52,783 nt of DNA from Synechococcaceae cyanobacterium (GCA_947378425.1 CANCJV010000029.1:1-52783); one strand, 5' to 3'. Numbered from the stretch's first letter, positions 32,824-43,042 are shown. Made by a program: numbers and translations. The notes: generated from the sequence alone by a model not told the origin.

Positions 32824-35490
32824 TCAGGCCCCCGCCAGCAATTCCTGCAGTTCCTGCTGTGCCGCCGCCAGGGCAGCATCGAGGGCCGCCGCATCGCGGC
32901 CGCCCGCCTGGGCCAGGTTGGGACGGCCGCCACCGCCGCCGCCACAGAGCCGGGCAATGCCGCCGATGAAGGCACCGGCCTTGGCACCGGCGGCGATCAC
33001 GGCGGGCCCGAAGGCCGCCACGAGCACCACCTTGCCGCCATCGGCGGCGTCGGGCTGACCGCCGAGCACCACCGCCGCTTCGGCGCCGAGCTGCTCCTGC
33101 AGGCCCTGGGCCGCGCTCTGCAGGCCAGCTCCTTCCACCCCATCGAGCCGGGCCACCAGCAGCTGAAAAGCGCCGACCCTGCCGGCTCGGGCCGCCAGAG
33201 CCGCCGCCTTCGCCGCCGCCAACTCCTGCCGAGCCGCCGCCAGGGCCTTGCCGCTGGCCCTGAGCTCCTCCTGCAGGGCGGCGACCCGCTCGACGATCTC
33301 GCCGGGCTGCACCTTGAAGCGATCGCCCAGCTGGCGCACCACCTGCTCCCGTTCCTTGAGGTAGGCCAGCACCGCCGGCCCGGCCACGGCTTCGATGCGG
33401 CGGATGCCTGCCGCCACGCCGGTTTCACTGACGATCTTGAACAGGCCGATCTCGGCGGTGTTGGCCACGTGGGTGCCACCGCAGAGTTCCATCGACACCC
33501 CCGGCACATCGACGACGCGGACCGTCTCGGCGTACTTCTCGCCGAACATCGCCACGGCGCCCGCCGCCCGCGCCCGCTCCAGCTCCATCTCGCGCACCTC
33601 CAGCTCGTGGGCCTCGGCGATCCAGCCGTTGATCAGCGTCTCGATCTGCTCCAGTTCCTGCGGCAGGATCGCCCGGGGACAATGGAAGTCGAAACGCAGC
33701 CGATCGAAATCGACCAGGGAGCCGGCCTGGCCGATCGCCGGATCGACCACCTGCTTCAACGCCGCCTGCAACAGATGGGTCGCCGTGTGATTGGCCTGGG
33801 CCCGGCGGCGGCAGGCCCGGTCCACCTGGGCCTGGAGCAGATCGCCCACCGCCAGCTGGCCCCGTTCCAGCCGGCCGCTGTGCACGAAGACACTGCGGTT
33901 GCGGCTGACAGCCTCGATTGTGACGAGCACACCCTCGCGGCCATCGGCAGCGCCGGTGCCGCTGAGCAGACCCCGATCCCCCACCTGGCCGCCGCCTTCG
34001 CCATAGAAGGGCGTGCTGTCGAGCACCAGTTGCACCGCGTCACCGGCCCGGGCTGAGGAGGCCGGTTCGCCGTTGACCACCAGCGCCAGCACACAACAGG
34101 GATGCTCCAGCTGCTCGTAGCCGCGGAAGTCCGTGGCCGTGTGCTCGGCGGCCAGCTGCTCGATCGCATCCTGCAGGGTGAGATCGATGCTCACCGCCGC
34201 CGCCTTGGCCCGCTGCCTCTGGGCCTCCATGGCCGCCTCGAAGCCGGCCAGATCCACCGTCAGGCCATGCTCCCGGGCGATCTCCTCGGTGAGCTCCAGC
34301 GGGAAGCCATAGGTGTCGTAGAGCTCGAAGGCCTGGGCGCCCGTGATCCGGCTGGGGCGCGCCGCCAGCACCTCGGCCAGCAGCTTTTCACCGCGCTCCA
34401 GGGTTTCGAGAAAGCGGGCCTCCTCGCGCTCCAGTTCGGCCAGAATCACCTCGCGTCGCTCGAGCAGCTGGGGGAAGGCCTCCGCCATCAAGCGGATCGC
34501 CGACTCCCCCATCGCCGTTAAAAACGGCTTGTCGATGCCGAGTCGACGTCCGTGGCGCACCACCCGCCGCAGCAGGCGGCGCAGGATGTAGCCCCGGCCG
34601 AGATTGGAGGCGGTGACACCGTCGCCGATCAACTGGGTGATGGCGCGACTGTGGTCGCCGATCACCTTGAGGCTGGTCTGGCCCGGGCCGTCGAGGTTGC
34701 GGTAGTCCACGGCCGCCAGGGCCGCCGCGGTTTCGATCAGGGGATAGATGAGGTCGGTTTCGTAGTTGTTGGCCACTCCCTGCAGGATCTGGGCCATCCG
34801 CTCCAGCCCCATGCCCGTGTCGATGCTGCGGTTCGCCAGAGGCGTGAGCGTGCCGCCGGCGTCGCGGTTGTACTGCATGAACACGAGGTTGTAGAACTCG
34901 ATGAAACGGCTGTCGTCCTCAAGGTCGATGCCATCGTCGCCGAGCTCCGGCCTGAAGTCGTAGTAGATCTCCGAGCAGGGCCCACAGGGGCCGGTGGGAC
35001 CGGAGGCCCAGAAGTTGTCGGCCTCATCCATGCGCACGATGCGCTTCGGGTTCACCCCCACCAGGTCGCGCCAGATGGCGACGGTCTCGTCGTCCTCCCG
35101 GAAGACACTGACCACCAGGTTGGCGGGATCGAGGCCGAACACCGCCGTGCTCAGCTCCCAGGCCCACTGGATCGCCTCGGTCTTGAAGTAATCCCCGAAG
35201 GAGAAGTTGCCGAGCATCTCGAAGAACGTGTGATGCCGCGCCGTGCGGCCGACGTTCTCGATGTCGTTGGTGCGGATGCACTTCTGGCTGCTGGTGGCCC
35301 GGGGCGCCGGCCGGGGCGCCTGACCCAGGAACACGGGTTTGAAGGGCAGCATGCCGGCGATCGTCAGCAGCACCGTCGGGTCTTCGGGCACCAGGGAGGC
35401 GCTGGCCATGCGCCGATGGCCGCGCTGCTCGAAGAAGTCCAGGAAGGCCGCACGGATCTCAGCGCCGGTACGGGGGCGGACGGCGGTCAT
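32824..35490 (-). CDS. alaS: alanyl-tRNA synthetase
   Basis: AlaS charges tRNA(Ala). The 888-residue protein has the class II core at the N terminus ([54 protein letters not shown]). The editing domain has its metal motifs [13 protein letters not shown] and [13 protein letters not shown]. The C-Ala tail contains [15 protein letters not shown]. The frame is open well upstream, but the added residues are a random Arg/Pro-rich stretch and the family start fits ATG 35490. Confidence 0.97.
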   Translation of the reverse strand: MTAVRPRTGAEIRAAFLDFFEQRGHRRMASASLVPEDPTVLLTIAGMLPFKPVFLGQAPRPAPRATSSQKCIRTNDIENVGRTARHHTFFEMLGNFSFGDYFKTEAIQWAWELSTAVFGLDPANLVVSVFREDDETVAIWRDLVGVNPKRIVRMDEADNFWASGPTGPCGPCSEIYYDFRPELGDDGIDLEDDSRFIEFYNLVFMQYNRDAGGTLTPLANRSIDTGMGLERMAQILQGVANNYETDLIYPLIETAAALAAVDYRNLDGPGQTSLKVIGDHSRAITQLIGDGVTASNLGRGYILRRLLRRVVRHGRRLGIDKPFLTAMGESAIRLMAEAFPQLLERREVILAELEREEARFLETLERGEKLLAEVLAARPSRITGAQAFELYDTYGFPLELTEEIAREHGLTVDLAGFEAAMEAQRQRAKAAAVSIDLTLQDAIEQLAAEHTATDFRGYEQLEHPCCVLALVVNGEPASSARAGDAVQLVLDSTPFYGEGGGQVGDRGLLSGTGAADGREGVLVTIEAVSRNRSVFVHSGRLERGQLAVGDLLQAQVDRACRRRAQANHTATHLLQAALKQVVDPAIGQAGSLVDFDRLRFDFHCPRAILPQELEQIETLINGWIAEAHELEVREMELERARAAGAVAMFGEKYAETVRVVDVPGVSMELCGGTHVANTAEIGLFKIVSETGVAAGIRRIEAVAGPAVLAYLKEREQVVRQLGDRFKVQPGEIVERVAALQEELRASGKALAAARQELAAAKAAALAARAGRVGAFQLLVARLDGVEGAGLQSAAQGLQEQLGAEAAVVLGGQPDAADGGKVVLVAAFGPAVIAAGAKAGAFIGGIARLCGGGGGGRPNLAQAGGRDAAALDAALAAAQQELQELLAGA

Positions 35491-35839
35491 GGCGGAACGG
35501 CGGAATTGGGAGGCGGCGCACGGGCCGGAGGGCTCCATGATCCCCCAGCGCCTGCAGGGCCTGCTGCCCCCTCGGACGGCCCCGGAGCCAGCCCGCACCA
35601 AGGCACGCCGCCCGTCTCCTGGCTGACCCTGGGCGCGTTGCGAGGCCCCGCTGAGCCGCTGGGATGGCCGAGCTCCCGGATCGAGCGGATCCGCCGAGCC
35701 AGCGACCTTGGCCGCTGGGCGGACCCTGGCGCCTGGGCGGTGGATTCTGGCCGCCACGGTCTGGCGAGATCTCTGCGGCCGCTTGCCGGGGCCGGGCTCC
35801 GGGGCCGTGCCAGCCGCAGAGCGCCGGCGACGGTTCGCC
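35491..35839. other. divergent promoter region, no gene seen
   Basis: About 350 GC-rich bases lie between alaS (minus) and a membrane protein gene (plus). Open frames through it are extensions of the flanking genes into Arg/Pro-rich sequence. No operator or RNA structure was recognised. Confidence 0.45.
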
Positions 35840-36385
35840 ATGATTCGGAACCCCGCGCGCCGTCCCGTCGTGCCGTCTCCCGAGGCTGCCACCGCCCCCG
35901 CCAGCGGCGAACACCGCAGCGCTGACCAGCGCAGCACTGACCAGCACAGCGCCGACCAGCGCGCCGCCCTGCGGCTGCAGTCGCTGAGCTGGGCCCTCGC
36001 CGCGGCTCTGATGGCCCTGCTGATCAGCCTTGGCCTGGCCCTGGGCGGCGGCGATGCGCCGATCGCCGGCCTGGAGGCAGCCCTGCGCTCGGCGGGCTGC
36101 GGCTTTTTCTACGGCCTGCTGGCCTTCCATCTGCAACGGGTCGACCCCGACGACACCCACCTGCAGGCCGGCCTGGTGGGGGCCATCTGCGGCCTGCGCA
36201 GCCTCGGCGCTCCCCTGGGCATGGCGGCCCTGGGCAGCGCTCTGAGCCGGGGCCCCCTGGCGGAAAGCCTGCCCTCAGCGATGATGCTGGCGATCAAGGG
36301 GTGGTTGCCACTGTGGCTGCCTCTGATCGGCAGTGCTCTGGCACTGCACGGAGCCCAACGGCTGCTCCCCGTCCTGCGTCCATGA
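35840..36385 (+). CDS. hypothetical membrane protein
   Basis: This encodes 181 residues. A variable, polar N terminus has imperfect repeats ([15 protein letters not shown]). Membrane segments follow at [54 protein letters not shown] and [15 protein letters not shown]. No family was recognised. Cyanobacteria often carry a DUF-type membrane protein like this before an SNF2 gene, but this is weak memory. ATG 35840 is chosen because the upstream frame is Arg/Pro-rich filler. Confidence 0.6.
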   Translation: MIRNPARRPVVPSPEAATAPASGEHRSADQRSTDQHSADQRAALRLQSLSWALAAALMALLISLGLALGGGDAPIAGLEAALRSAGCGFFYGLLAFHLQRVDPDDTHLQAGLVGAICGLRSLGAPLGMAALGSALSRGPLAESLPSAMMLAIKGWLPLWLPLIGSALALHGAQRLLPVLRP

Positions 36386-36497
36386 CCCTGCGGTCTGGCG
36401 GCGGTCAACGGTTGAGCAGCTCTGCGCCATCCGGCTGTCTCTCGCGATCCCACGGTCTCCTGCGACCCCCCATCTCGCGACCCCGTCTCTCGCGACC

Positions 36498-39400
36498 ATG
36501 AGCCTGCTGCACGCCACCTGGCTGTTTCCCCCCGCAGGAGCGGGAGGTCGCCTGCTGCTCTGGGCCGACACCTGGCGCGTGGCCGAACCGACCGCACCCG
36601 ACCGCGGCGCCCCCGACCACCCCTTCAGCCTTGATGAGGGCGCGCTGGCGGACTGGCTGGAAGAGCACGATCTCTGGTCCGAAGCCCTGCGACCGGCCAG
36701 TGCCAGCCTGACCCTGCCGAGTCGCACCCAGGCGGCCAAGGGGCGCCGCAAGAGCGGAAGCGCCAGCTGGAGTGGTCTGCCGTTGCAGGCCGGAGAACCG
36801 ATCCCCCGGGAGCCGGTGTGGTGGCCCTGGCGGGTGGAGGGCCTGGCCCTCGATCCCGGCGCGGCGGCGGAATGGCTCAGTCGCCTGCCCCTGTCGGGTG
36901 AGCATCCCGAATTGGCCGACGATCTGCGCTGGTGGAGCCATCTGCAGCGCTGGGCCCTGAGCCTGATCGCCCGCGGCCGCTGGCTGCCCCAGGTGGAGGA
37001 GGGCGAAGCCCGCTGGCTGCCCCTGCTCAACCGGGAGGGCGATCGCCGCCGGCTGGAGGACCTGGCCGTCGGCCTGCCCCAGGTGGCCTGTTGCGCCATG
37101 CCCGCGGATGCCTACGGCGTGGCCCCCCTGGCCTGCCGCCGGCCCGGCAGCGGCCGGTTGCGGGTGGCGAGCCTGCTGGAGGCTCTGCTGGACGGCCAGT
37201 TGCGCTCGGGATTCCGGCCGGGGCAGGGGGAGCTCGATCCGCTGCTGGAGGCCTGGCAGAAGGCCCTCGGCCCTGGCGACAGCAGGCTCGGCCTCGACGA
37301 GGAGGAGCAGGAACGGCTGGAGATCGCCACCCACCACTGGCGTGAGGCCGTGGCGGGCCGGGTGGCCCCGGCCCGGGCCTGCCTGGAGCTGTTCACGCCG
37401 CCGCCGGAAGCGGATCTCTGGGAGTTGCGCTTCAGCCTGCAGGCCGAAGCCGATCCCAGCCTGAGAATGCCGGCCGGTTCGGTCTGGGCCCGGGGCGACA
37501 CCCCCCTGCAGCTGGGCGAGGTGGAGGTGAATCAGCCCGGCGAATTGCTGCTAGAGGGCATGGGGCGAGCTCTGCAGGTGTTCGAACCGATCATCCGGGG
37601 ACTGGATGCGGCGGCACCGGAAACCATGGAGCTGACGCCGGCGGAGGCCTTCGTGCTCGTGCGCACGGCCGCCAGCCAGCTGCGCGACGTGGGCGTGGGC
37701 GTCGTGCTGCCCCCCAGCCTCAGCGGCGGCCTGGCCAGCCGGCTGGGGCTGTCGATCGAGGCCGAACTGCCCAGCCGCTCGAAGGGCTTCAGCCTGGGTG
37801 AGGACCTCGACCGCAAATGGGAGCTGATGATCGGTGGCGTCACCCTCAGCCTCAAGGATCTCGAGCGCCTCCAGGCCAAGCGCAGCCCCCTGGTGCAGCA
37901 CAAGGGCGCCTGGATCGAGCTGCGCCCCAGCGATCTCAAGAACGCCGAACGCTTCTGCTCCGCCGATCCGCCCCTGAGCCTCGACGACGCCCTGCGCCTC
38001 ACCGCCACCGACGGTGACACCCTGATGCGCCTGCCGGTGCATCGCTTCCTCGCCGGCCCGCGCCTGCAGGCGGTGCTGGAGCAGTACCACCAGCAGAAGG
38101 CGCCCGATCCGCTGCCGGCGCCGGAGGGATTCTGCGGCCAGCTGCGGCCCTACCAGGAGCGGGGGCTGGGCTGGCTGGCCTTCCTGCACCGCTTCGACCA
38201 GGGCGCCTGCCTGGCCGACGACATGGGCCTGGGCAAGACGATCCAGCTGCTGGCCTTCCTGCAGCATCTCAAGGTGGAGCAGGAGCTCAGGCGCCCCGTG
38301 CTGCTGGTCGCCCCGACCTCGGTGCTCACCAACTGGAAGCGCGAAGCGGCCGGCTTCACCCCCGAGCTGGTGGTGCGCGAGCACTACGGCCCCCGGCGTC
38401 CCGCCACCGCGGCCAAGCTCAGCCAGGCCCTCGAAGGCGTCGATCTGGTGCTCACCAGCTACGGCCTGCTGCAACGGGACAGTGAACTGCTGGAGACGAT
38501 CGACTGGCAGGGGGTGGTGATCGATGAGGCCCAGGCGATCAAGAACCCGGCGGCCAAGCAGAGTCAGGCCGCTCGCGACCTGGGCCGCCCCGGCAAGCAG
38601 GGCCGCTTCCGCATCGCCCTCACCGGCACGCCGGTGGAGAACCGGGTCAGCGAACTGTGGGCCCTGATGGACTTCCTCAACCCGCGGGTGCTGGGGGAGG
38701 AGGCCTTCTTCCGCCAGCGCTATCGCCTGCCGATCGAGCGCTATGGCGACATGAGCTCCCTGCGGGATCTCAAGGCCCGGGTGGGCCCCTTTCTGCTGCG
38801 GCGCCTCAAGACCGACAAATCGATCATTTCCGACCTGCCGGAGAAGGTGGAGCTGCGCGAATGGGTGGGTCTCAGCGCCGAGCAGAAGAAGCTCTACAAC
38901 CAGACGGTGGAGGCCAGCCTCGATGCCATCGCCCGCGCGCCCCTGGGCCAGAAGCACGGCCAGGTGCTGGCCCTGCTCACCAAGCTCAAGCAGATCTGCA
39001 ACCATCCCGCCCTCGCCCTCAAGGAAGCCCAGGTGGACGGCAACTTCAGCGCCCGCAGCGCCAAGGTGCAGCGGCTGGAGGAAATTCTCGAGGAGGTGAT
39101 CGAGGCGGGCGATCGGGCCCTGCTGTTCACCCAGTTCGCCGAATGGGGCCATCTGCTCAAGGTCCATCTGGAGCGCAAGTGGCGCCAGGAGGTGCCCTTC
39201 CTCTATGGCAGCAGCAGCAAGACCGAACGCCAGGCGATGGTGGATCGCTTCCAGGACGATCCCCGCGGTCCCCAGCTGTTCCTGCTGTCGCTCAAGGCCG
39301 GTGGGGTCGGCCTCAACCTCACCCGCGCCAGCCACGTGTTCCACATCGATCGCTGGTGGAATCCGGCGGTGGAGAATCAGGCCACCGACCGGGCCTATCG

Positions 39401-39590
39401 CATCGGTCAGGTGAACCGGGTGCTGGTGCACAAGTTCATCACCAGCGGCTCGGTGGAGGAGCGCATCGATCGCATGATCCAGGAGAAATCGAAGCTGGCC
39501 GCCGACATCATCGGCAGCGGTGAAGACTGGCTCGGCGGCCTGGAAATGGGCCAGCTGCGCGAGCTGGTGGCCCTCGACGAGGAGGCCTGA
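36498..39590 (+). CDS. SNF2-family helicase/ATPase
   Basis: This encodes about 1030 residues. A long N-terminal part (residues 1-540) is typical of bacterial SNF2 proteins and holds the acidic substrate-like SNF2-associated domain. The ATPase follows: CLADDMGLGKTIQLLAFL (Walker A, near residue 575), VVIDEAQAIKNP (near 675), LTGTPVENRVSELWALMDFL, and the C-terminal LSLKAGGVGLNLTRASHVF, NPAVENQATDRAYRIGQ. It is a DNA translocase of the HepA/RapA superfamily rather than a true unwinding helicase. The frame is open back to 36333, but the family-like start MSLLHATWLFPPAG is at 36498. A SWIM zinc-finger gene follows 0.7 kb downstream, as in many cyanobacteria. Confidence 0.92.
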   Translation: MSLLHATWLFPPAGAGGRLLLWADTWRVAEPTAPDRGAPDHPFSLDEGALADWLEEHDLWSEALRPASASLTLPSRTQAAKGRRKSGSASWSGLPLQAGEPIPREPVWWPWRVEGLALDPGAAAEWLSRLPLSGEHPELADDLRWWSHLQRWALSLIARGRWLPQVEEGEARWLPLLNREGDRRRLEDLAVGLPQVACCAMPADAYGVAPLACRRPGSGRLRVASLLEALLDGQLRSGFRPGQGELDPLLEAWQKALGPGDSRLGLDEEEQERLEIATHHWREAVAGRVAPARACLELFTPPPEADLWELRFSLQAEADPSLRMPAGSVWARGDTPLQLGEVEVNQPGELLLEGMGRALQVFEPIIRGLDAAAPETMELTPAEAFVLVRTAASQLRDVGVGVVLPPSLSGGLASRLGLSIEAELPSRSKGFSLGEDLDRKWELMIGGVTLSLKDLERLQAKRSPLVQHKGAWIELRPSDLKNAERFCSADPPLSLDDALRLTATDGDTLMRLPVHRFLAGPRLQAVLEQYHQQKAPDPLPAPEGFCGQLRPYQERGLGWLAFLHRFDQGACLADDMGLGKTIQLLAFLQHLKVEQELRRPVLLVAPTSVLTNWKREAAGFTPELVVREHYGPRRPATAAKLSQALEGVDLVLTSYGLLQRDSELLETIDWQGVVIDEAQAIKNPAAKQSQAARDLGRPGKQGRFRIALTGTPVENRVSELWALMDFLNPRVLGEEAFFRQRYRLPIERYGDMSSLRDLKARVGPFLLRRLKTDKSIISDLPEKVELREWVGLSAEQKKLYNQTVEASLDAIARAPLGQKHGQVLALLTKLKQICNHPALALKEAQVDGNFSARSAKVQRLEEILEEVIEAGDRALLFTQFAEWGHLLKVHLERKWRQEVPFLYGSSSKTERQAMVDRFQDDPRGPQLFLLSLKAGGVGLNLTRASHVFHIDRWWNPAVENQATDRAYRIGQVNRVLVHKFITSGSVEERIDRMIQEKSKLAADIIGSGEDWLGGLEMGQLRELVALDEEA

Positions 39591-39615
39591 GTCCGATGCC
39601 TGGAGATCTGACCCC

Positions 39616-40278
39616 ATGACCGCCCCCCTGCACCCGATGGCGGATCGCCGCAGCCGGTTGCTGGCCCACAACGCCGGCACCTGGACGGGCCAGTTCGTGC
39701 GGCTCGATGCCAGCGGCGTGGAACGGGATCGCTTCGACAGCCAGCTGCTGGTCACGGACCGCGATGGTCTGATCGAGGCCAACCTCACCAACCTGGCCAG
39801 CGGTGAGGTGCGGCGCATGGCCTTTCGCGAGCCGCCCGCCGACATGCAGATCAGCCCCCAGGGGCACTGGAGCCTCGGCCCCGATCGCATCGGCCCCTGG
39901 CCCTGGGTGAGCGAACTCTGCCTGGTGCATGGCGAGCAGCGCCGGCGAGCCGTGGTGCGCCTGGGCAGCGACAGGCTCGAGAGCCTGGTGATCGTCTGGG
40001 AGGGGCGGCCGGGCCAGGCGAATCCACCGCCGCCGCCACCGCTGCGGGCCAGGGCGGCGGCGGGCGAGCAGGGCCGCAGCATCTGGACGATCGAGGCCGG
40101 CCTGGAGATCGGCATCCCGGCTCGCCGTCAGCAGGGCAGCGCCCAGTCGGTGCTCCTGCGCTGGCAACCCCGGCCGGGCCTGATGCTGGAGATCGAGCGG
40201 GCCTACGACGCCTACGGCAACCCCCTGGGCCTGGGGGGGGCAGGCGGGGCAGACTGGCCGGGGACACCGCCGCCATGA
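39616..40278 (+). CDS. DUF3598 lipocalin-like protein
   Basis: This encodes 220 residues. HNAGTWTGQFVRLDASGVER, EVRRMAFREPPADMQ and WPWVSELCLVHGEQRRR match the beta-barrel of DUF3598 proteins, found in cyanobacteria and plastids and related in fold to lipocalins and the CpcS-type bilin lyases. A Pro-rich loop (PPPPPPLRARAAAG) interrupts the barrel near residue 138. The ATG at 39616 suits the family. The gene ends in an ATGA overlap with the SWIM gene, so the two are coupled. The ligand is unknown. Confidence 0.7.
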   Translation: MTAPLHPMADRRSRLLAHNAGTWTGQFVRLDASGVERDRFDSQLLVTDRDGLIEANLTNLASGEVRRMAFREPPADMQISPQGHWSLGPDRIGPWPWVSELCLVHGEQRRRAVVRLGSDRLESLVIVWEGRPGQANPPPPPPLRARAAAGEQGRSIWTIEAGLEIGIPARRQQGSAQSVLLRWQPRPGLMLEIERAYDAYGNPLGLGGAGGADWPGTPPP

Positions 40279-41255
40279 CCGTCACCCCAGCCATCACCAC
40301 CCAGCTGGGCCAGCAGGGCCTGGGCCAGCAACCCTGGTGGGTGGAGCATTGGATGGAGCTGATCAACTCCTACCGCTACAAGAAGCGGCTGGAGCGCGCC
40401 TGGGACTACGCCCGTTCCGGCAACGTGCTGTCGATCCGCTTTGAGGGGCGGCGCGTGCACGCCCGGGTGCAGGGCACCGAGAAGGATCCCTACAAGGTGA
40501 AGCTCTGGCTTGACGTGCTCAACGACGAGGACTGGGGCTACGTGCTCGAAGCCCTCAGCCAGAAGGCCCGCTGGTCGGCCCAGCTGCTGGCCGGGATCAT
40601 GCCCGAGGACATCGAACGGGCCTTCGCCGCCAGCGGCAAGCGCCTGTTTCCGTTCAAGTTGCAGGAGGTGCGCAGTGAGTGCAGCTGCCCCGACAAGGCC
40701 AACCCCTGCAAGCACACCAGCGCCGTCTACTACCTGATGGGGGATCGCTTCAGCGAGGACCCCTTCGTGCTGTTTCAGCTGCGGGGCCGCACCCGCAGCC
40801 AGCTGCTGGCCGAGCTGGCCGCCCGCCGCCGCGCCGGGATCGCCACCGCCATCAGCCATGCCCCCCATCCGCTCCATGCCGCCATCGGCGATCCGGTGCG
40901 CTGGTGGCGCTACGACGCGGCCCTCGACCCCGACCTGGTGGTGATCACGCCGGCCCTGGAAGGGGAACTGGGCCTCGATGGCGCCGGCCCCCTGCCCCTG
41001 GCGATCGACCCGCGCTTCCCGGAGGCCAACCTGCTGTTCCTGGAGCGACTGCGCCAGCAGGGAACGGCCATGGGCCAGCTGGCCATGGTGCGGGCCATGG
41101 CCGCCGGCGCCGACACTGGCGCCGGCGAGGCCACTTCCAGCGAGACCACTGCCGGCGAGGCAACCGCCGACAAGGGCGCCGAGGCGGGCAACGGCGCAGG
41201 CAAGGGGACGGGCAAGGCGACGAGCAGCGGCCGCGGCCGGACCGGCGGTCCGTGA
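40275..41255 (+). CDS. SWIM zinc-finger protein
   Basis: This encodes 326 residues. The SWIM motif is seen as ECSCPDKANPCKHTSAVYY (C-x-C-x6-C-x-H). The N-terminal part (PWWVEHWMELINSYRYKKRL, ARSGNVLSIRFEGRRVHARV) is the usual one for SWIM proteins encoded beside bacterial SNF2 ATPases, where they are thought to assist the ATPase. The last ~50 residues are low complexity (Ala/Gly/Thr/Glu). The start overlaps the DUF3598 stop. Confidence 0.85.
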   Translation: MTVTPAITTQLGQQGLGQQPWWVEHWMELINSYRYKKRLERAWDYARSGNVLSIRFEGRRVHARVQGTEKDPYKVKLWLDVLNDEDWGYVLEALSQKARWSAQLLAGIMPEDIERAFAASGKRLFPFKLQEVRSECSCPDKANPCKHTSAVYYLMGDRFSEDPFVLFQLRGRTRSQLLAELAARRRAGIATAISHAPHPLHAAIGDPVRWWRYDAALDPDLVVITPALEGELGLDGAGPLPLAIDPRFPEANLLFLERLRQQGTAMGQLAMVRAMAAGADTGAGEATSSETTAGEATADKGAEAGNGAGKGTGKATSSGRGRTGGP

Positions 41256-41284
41256 CGGGGGCTGTCCGTGACGGGGGTGGCGTG

Positions 41285-41758
41285 ATGGAGGCGGCCTGGC
41301 TGACAGCGGAGCGCATCGCCCTGGCCGGCTCGATCCTGGTGTCCCACCAGCGCGCCTTCGGCCAGCCCCTGCTGGCGGATTGCGCCGCCGGGCGCACCCC
41401 CCGCCAGTGCGCCCAGGAGCTGTTCGCGGCCACCGCGGCGGTGCTCGCCCATGACGGTGGCAGCGACCCCCGCCTGATCTACGCCAACCGCACCGCCCTG
41501 CGCCTCTGGCGCCGCGACTGGGACGGGTTGGTGGGGATGCCCTCGCGCCTGACCGCGCCCGCCGACCAACGGCGCTCCAGGTCCGCCGCCCTGGACCGCG
41601 CCCACGCCCAGGAGGCGATCAGCGGCTACCGCGGCATCCGCATCGACAGCGACGGCCGCCGCTTCCAGATCCAGGGCGCCAGGGTCTGGAGCCTGCGGGA
41701 CGGCGACGGACAACCCTGCGGTCAGGCGGCCAGCTTTGAGAGCTGGTGGTGGCTCTGA
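41285..41758 (+). CDS. MEKHLA-domain protein
   Basis: This encodes 157 residues. SHQRAFGQPLL near the start and DPRLIYANRTALRLWRRDWD in the middle, ending GYRGIRIDSDGRRFQIQGA, resemble the MEKHLA domain, a PAS-like fold shared by cyanobacteria and plants (HD-ZIP III proteins). Its role in bacteria is unknown. A light or redox sensing role is guesswork. It starts 29 bases after the SWIM gene and may be in the same transcript. Confidence 0.75.
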   Translation: MEAAWLTAERIALAGSILVSHQRAFGQPLLADCAAGRTPRQCAQELFAATAAVLAHDGGSDPRLIYANRTALRLWRRDWDGLVGMPSRLTAPADQRRSRSAALDRAHAQEAISGYRGIRIDSDGRRFQIQGARVWSLRDGDGQPCGQAASFESWWWL

Positions 41759-41950
41759 GCCACCTCTGAAGCGGGTCCGACGCCGGCGCTGGGCCTGGCC
41801 GATCGGTTCTCGCGCCAACCCTGGTGGGGCAGCCGAACCGGGGGGTGCACGCCGCACCGGAGCGGGCGGTTCTCGCCCTCTGATGGCTGGGTCCGGGCCG
41901 GCACATTGGCTCTGCGGGCGCATCCCCGCTCCCATCCGGAGGCCATCCCC

Positions 41951-42388
41951 ATGCTCACCCTGCGCCATTCCCGCTTCGATCTCTTTGATCGCCTTGAGCA
42001 GCAGCTGCAGACCGCCGAGCGCGTGCCAGCCGCCGAGGTGATCGACACCCCCCAGTCCTACGAAATCACCCTGGAACTGCCCGGCGTCGACAAGGACAGC
42101 ATCGACGTCAAGGCCACCGACCGCAGCCTGATCATCTCGGCCGAGCGCCGCGCCCGCCAGGAGCCGGCAGGCGACGGCAGTGGCAGTGGCACTGGCACTG
42201 GCAGTGAGAGAGGTGGCCGCGGCACGTTGCTCAGCGAGGTGCGCTACGGCACCTGGAGCCGCAGCTTCCGCTTCCCCGGCGGCATCCAGCGCGAAGGACT
42301 GGAAGCCCAGTACCGCGACGGTCTGCTGACCGTGAAGGCCCCCAAGGCCCAGTCGATGACCAGCGTCAGCGTCAAGGTGGAGGGCTGA
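41951..42388 (+). CDS. Hsp20 small heat-shock protein
   Basis: This encodes about 145 residues. The alpha-crystallin domain is clear: AEVIDTPQSYEITLELPGVD, SLIISAERR, SRSFRFPGGIQREGLEAQYR and DGLLTVKAPK. Hsp20 proteins hold unfolding proteins, and the domain appears complete. A Gly/Ser/Thr insert (GDGSGSGTGTGSERGG) is coded by a GGCAGT/GGCACT microsatellite near 42176-42210. It interrupts the loop between the strands. ATG 41951 starts just before the family N terminus. A terminator follows. Confidence 0.9.
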   Translation: MLTLRHSRFDLFDRLEQQLQTAERVPAAEVIDTPQSYEITLELPGVDKDSIDVKATDRSLIISAERRARQEPAGDGSGSGTGTGSERGGRGTLLSEVRYGTWSRSFRFPGGIQREGLEAQYRDGLLTVKAPKAQSMTSVSVKVEG

Positions 42389-42442
42389 TCACCAGCCGGG
42401 TTCCGCCCCGCCCCCCCCCCACGAGCGCCCGAGAGGATCAAG

Positions 42443-42477
42443 CCCCGACCGCCTGCGCGGCCGGGGTGTTTTGTTGT
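42443..42477 (+). terminator. rho-independent terminator after hsp20
   Basis: A stem of CCCCGACCGC and GCGGCCGGGG (one A/C mismatch) around a CTGC loop is followed by TGTTTTGTTGTT. It lies 55 bases past the Hsp20 stop and ends the plus-strand unit. Confidence 0.75.
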
Positions 42478-42526
42478 TGGCGATCATCGGCCGTCATACT
42501 CAGATCCATCCACCGAGAATTGGCCG

Positions 42527-42832
42527 ATGTACGCCACCCTGCGGGAATACGAAGGAATCGAGGATCCTGCCGAAGCCCTGCGGGTCCTGCGCGACGGCCT
42601 GTTGGCGGAAATGCAGGTCCTGCCGGGCTTCATCGCTTATTACTTCGTGGATGTAGGAGAAGCCGGCGATCGCATGATCTCCCTGAGCGTGTTCGAGAGC
42701 AGCGAAGCGGCCGAGGCCTCCAACCGCATCGCGGCCGAGTGGGTCGAACGCTGGTTCGCCGAGCATCCGGAGGCGGTGGCAACGACAAGCCGTGTCGATG
42801 CGGGGCCGGTGCTGTCCAGCGCCACGGCCTGA
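42527..42832 (+). CDS. ABM-like (antibiotic biosynthesis monooxygenase-type) small protein
   Basis: This encodes 101 residues. MYATLREYEGIEDPAEALRV, EMQVLPGFIAYYFVDVGEAG and MISLSVFESSEAAEASNRIA fit the ferredoxin-like dimeric alpha/beta barrel of the ABM superfamily. The fold is used by heme-degrading and quinone oxygenases, but also by proteins of unknown function. No catalytic residue could be checked. Confidence 0.7.
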   Translation: MYATLREYEGIEDPAEALRVLRDGLLAEMQVLPGFIAYYFVDVGEAGDRMISLSVFESSEAAEASNRIAAEWVERWFAEHPEAVATTSRVDAGPVLSSATA

Positions 42833-42928
42833 TCAATTCGTCGGCCGCCAGCAGCGCCCGGCTTCTGAGCTGGATGGGGGCACCATCGCGCCTGGCCAGT
42901 GAACGACAGCCGTGTTGTGGAGATGCGG

Positions 42929-43042
42929 ATGAGATCGATCGGCCGCTTTGCGGCCGTCGCCGGCGTGTTCGCTCTGCTGATCTGGATCACCTGGGTGATG
43001 CTCGACATCAGGAACCTGCGGTCGGGCTTCACGCTGCCGTAG
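42929..43042 (+). CDS. 37-residue single-pass membrane protein (small ORF)
   Basis: MRSIGRFAAVAGVFALLIWI, then TWVMLDIRNLRSGFTLP and a TAG at 43040-43042. The hydrophobic core AVAGVFALLIWITWVML is long enough for one membrane helix, preceded by basic residues as in inner-membrane proteins. GGAG at 42919-42922 lies six bases before this ATG. An ATG at 42923 in the same frame would add two residues. It is short, so chance cannot be excluded, but the site, the helix and the sharp stop fit a real gene. Confidence 0.5.
   Translation: MRSIGRFAAVAGVFALLIWITWVMLDIRNLRSGFTLP

Noticed and set aside
35491..35937. N-terminal extension of alaS by about 149 codons
   Set aside because: The extension is Arg/Pro-rich with no AlaS similarity, and the conserved N terminus starts at 35490.
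37551..40115. 854-codon frame on the minus strand
   Set aside because: Antisense shadow of the SNF2 and DUF3598 genes.
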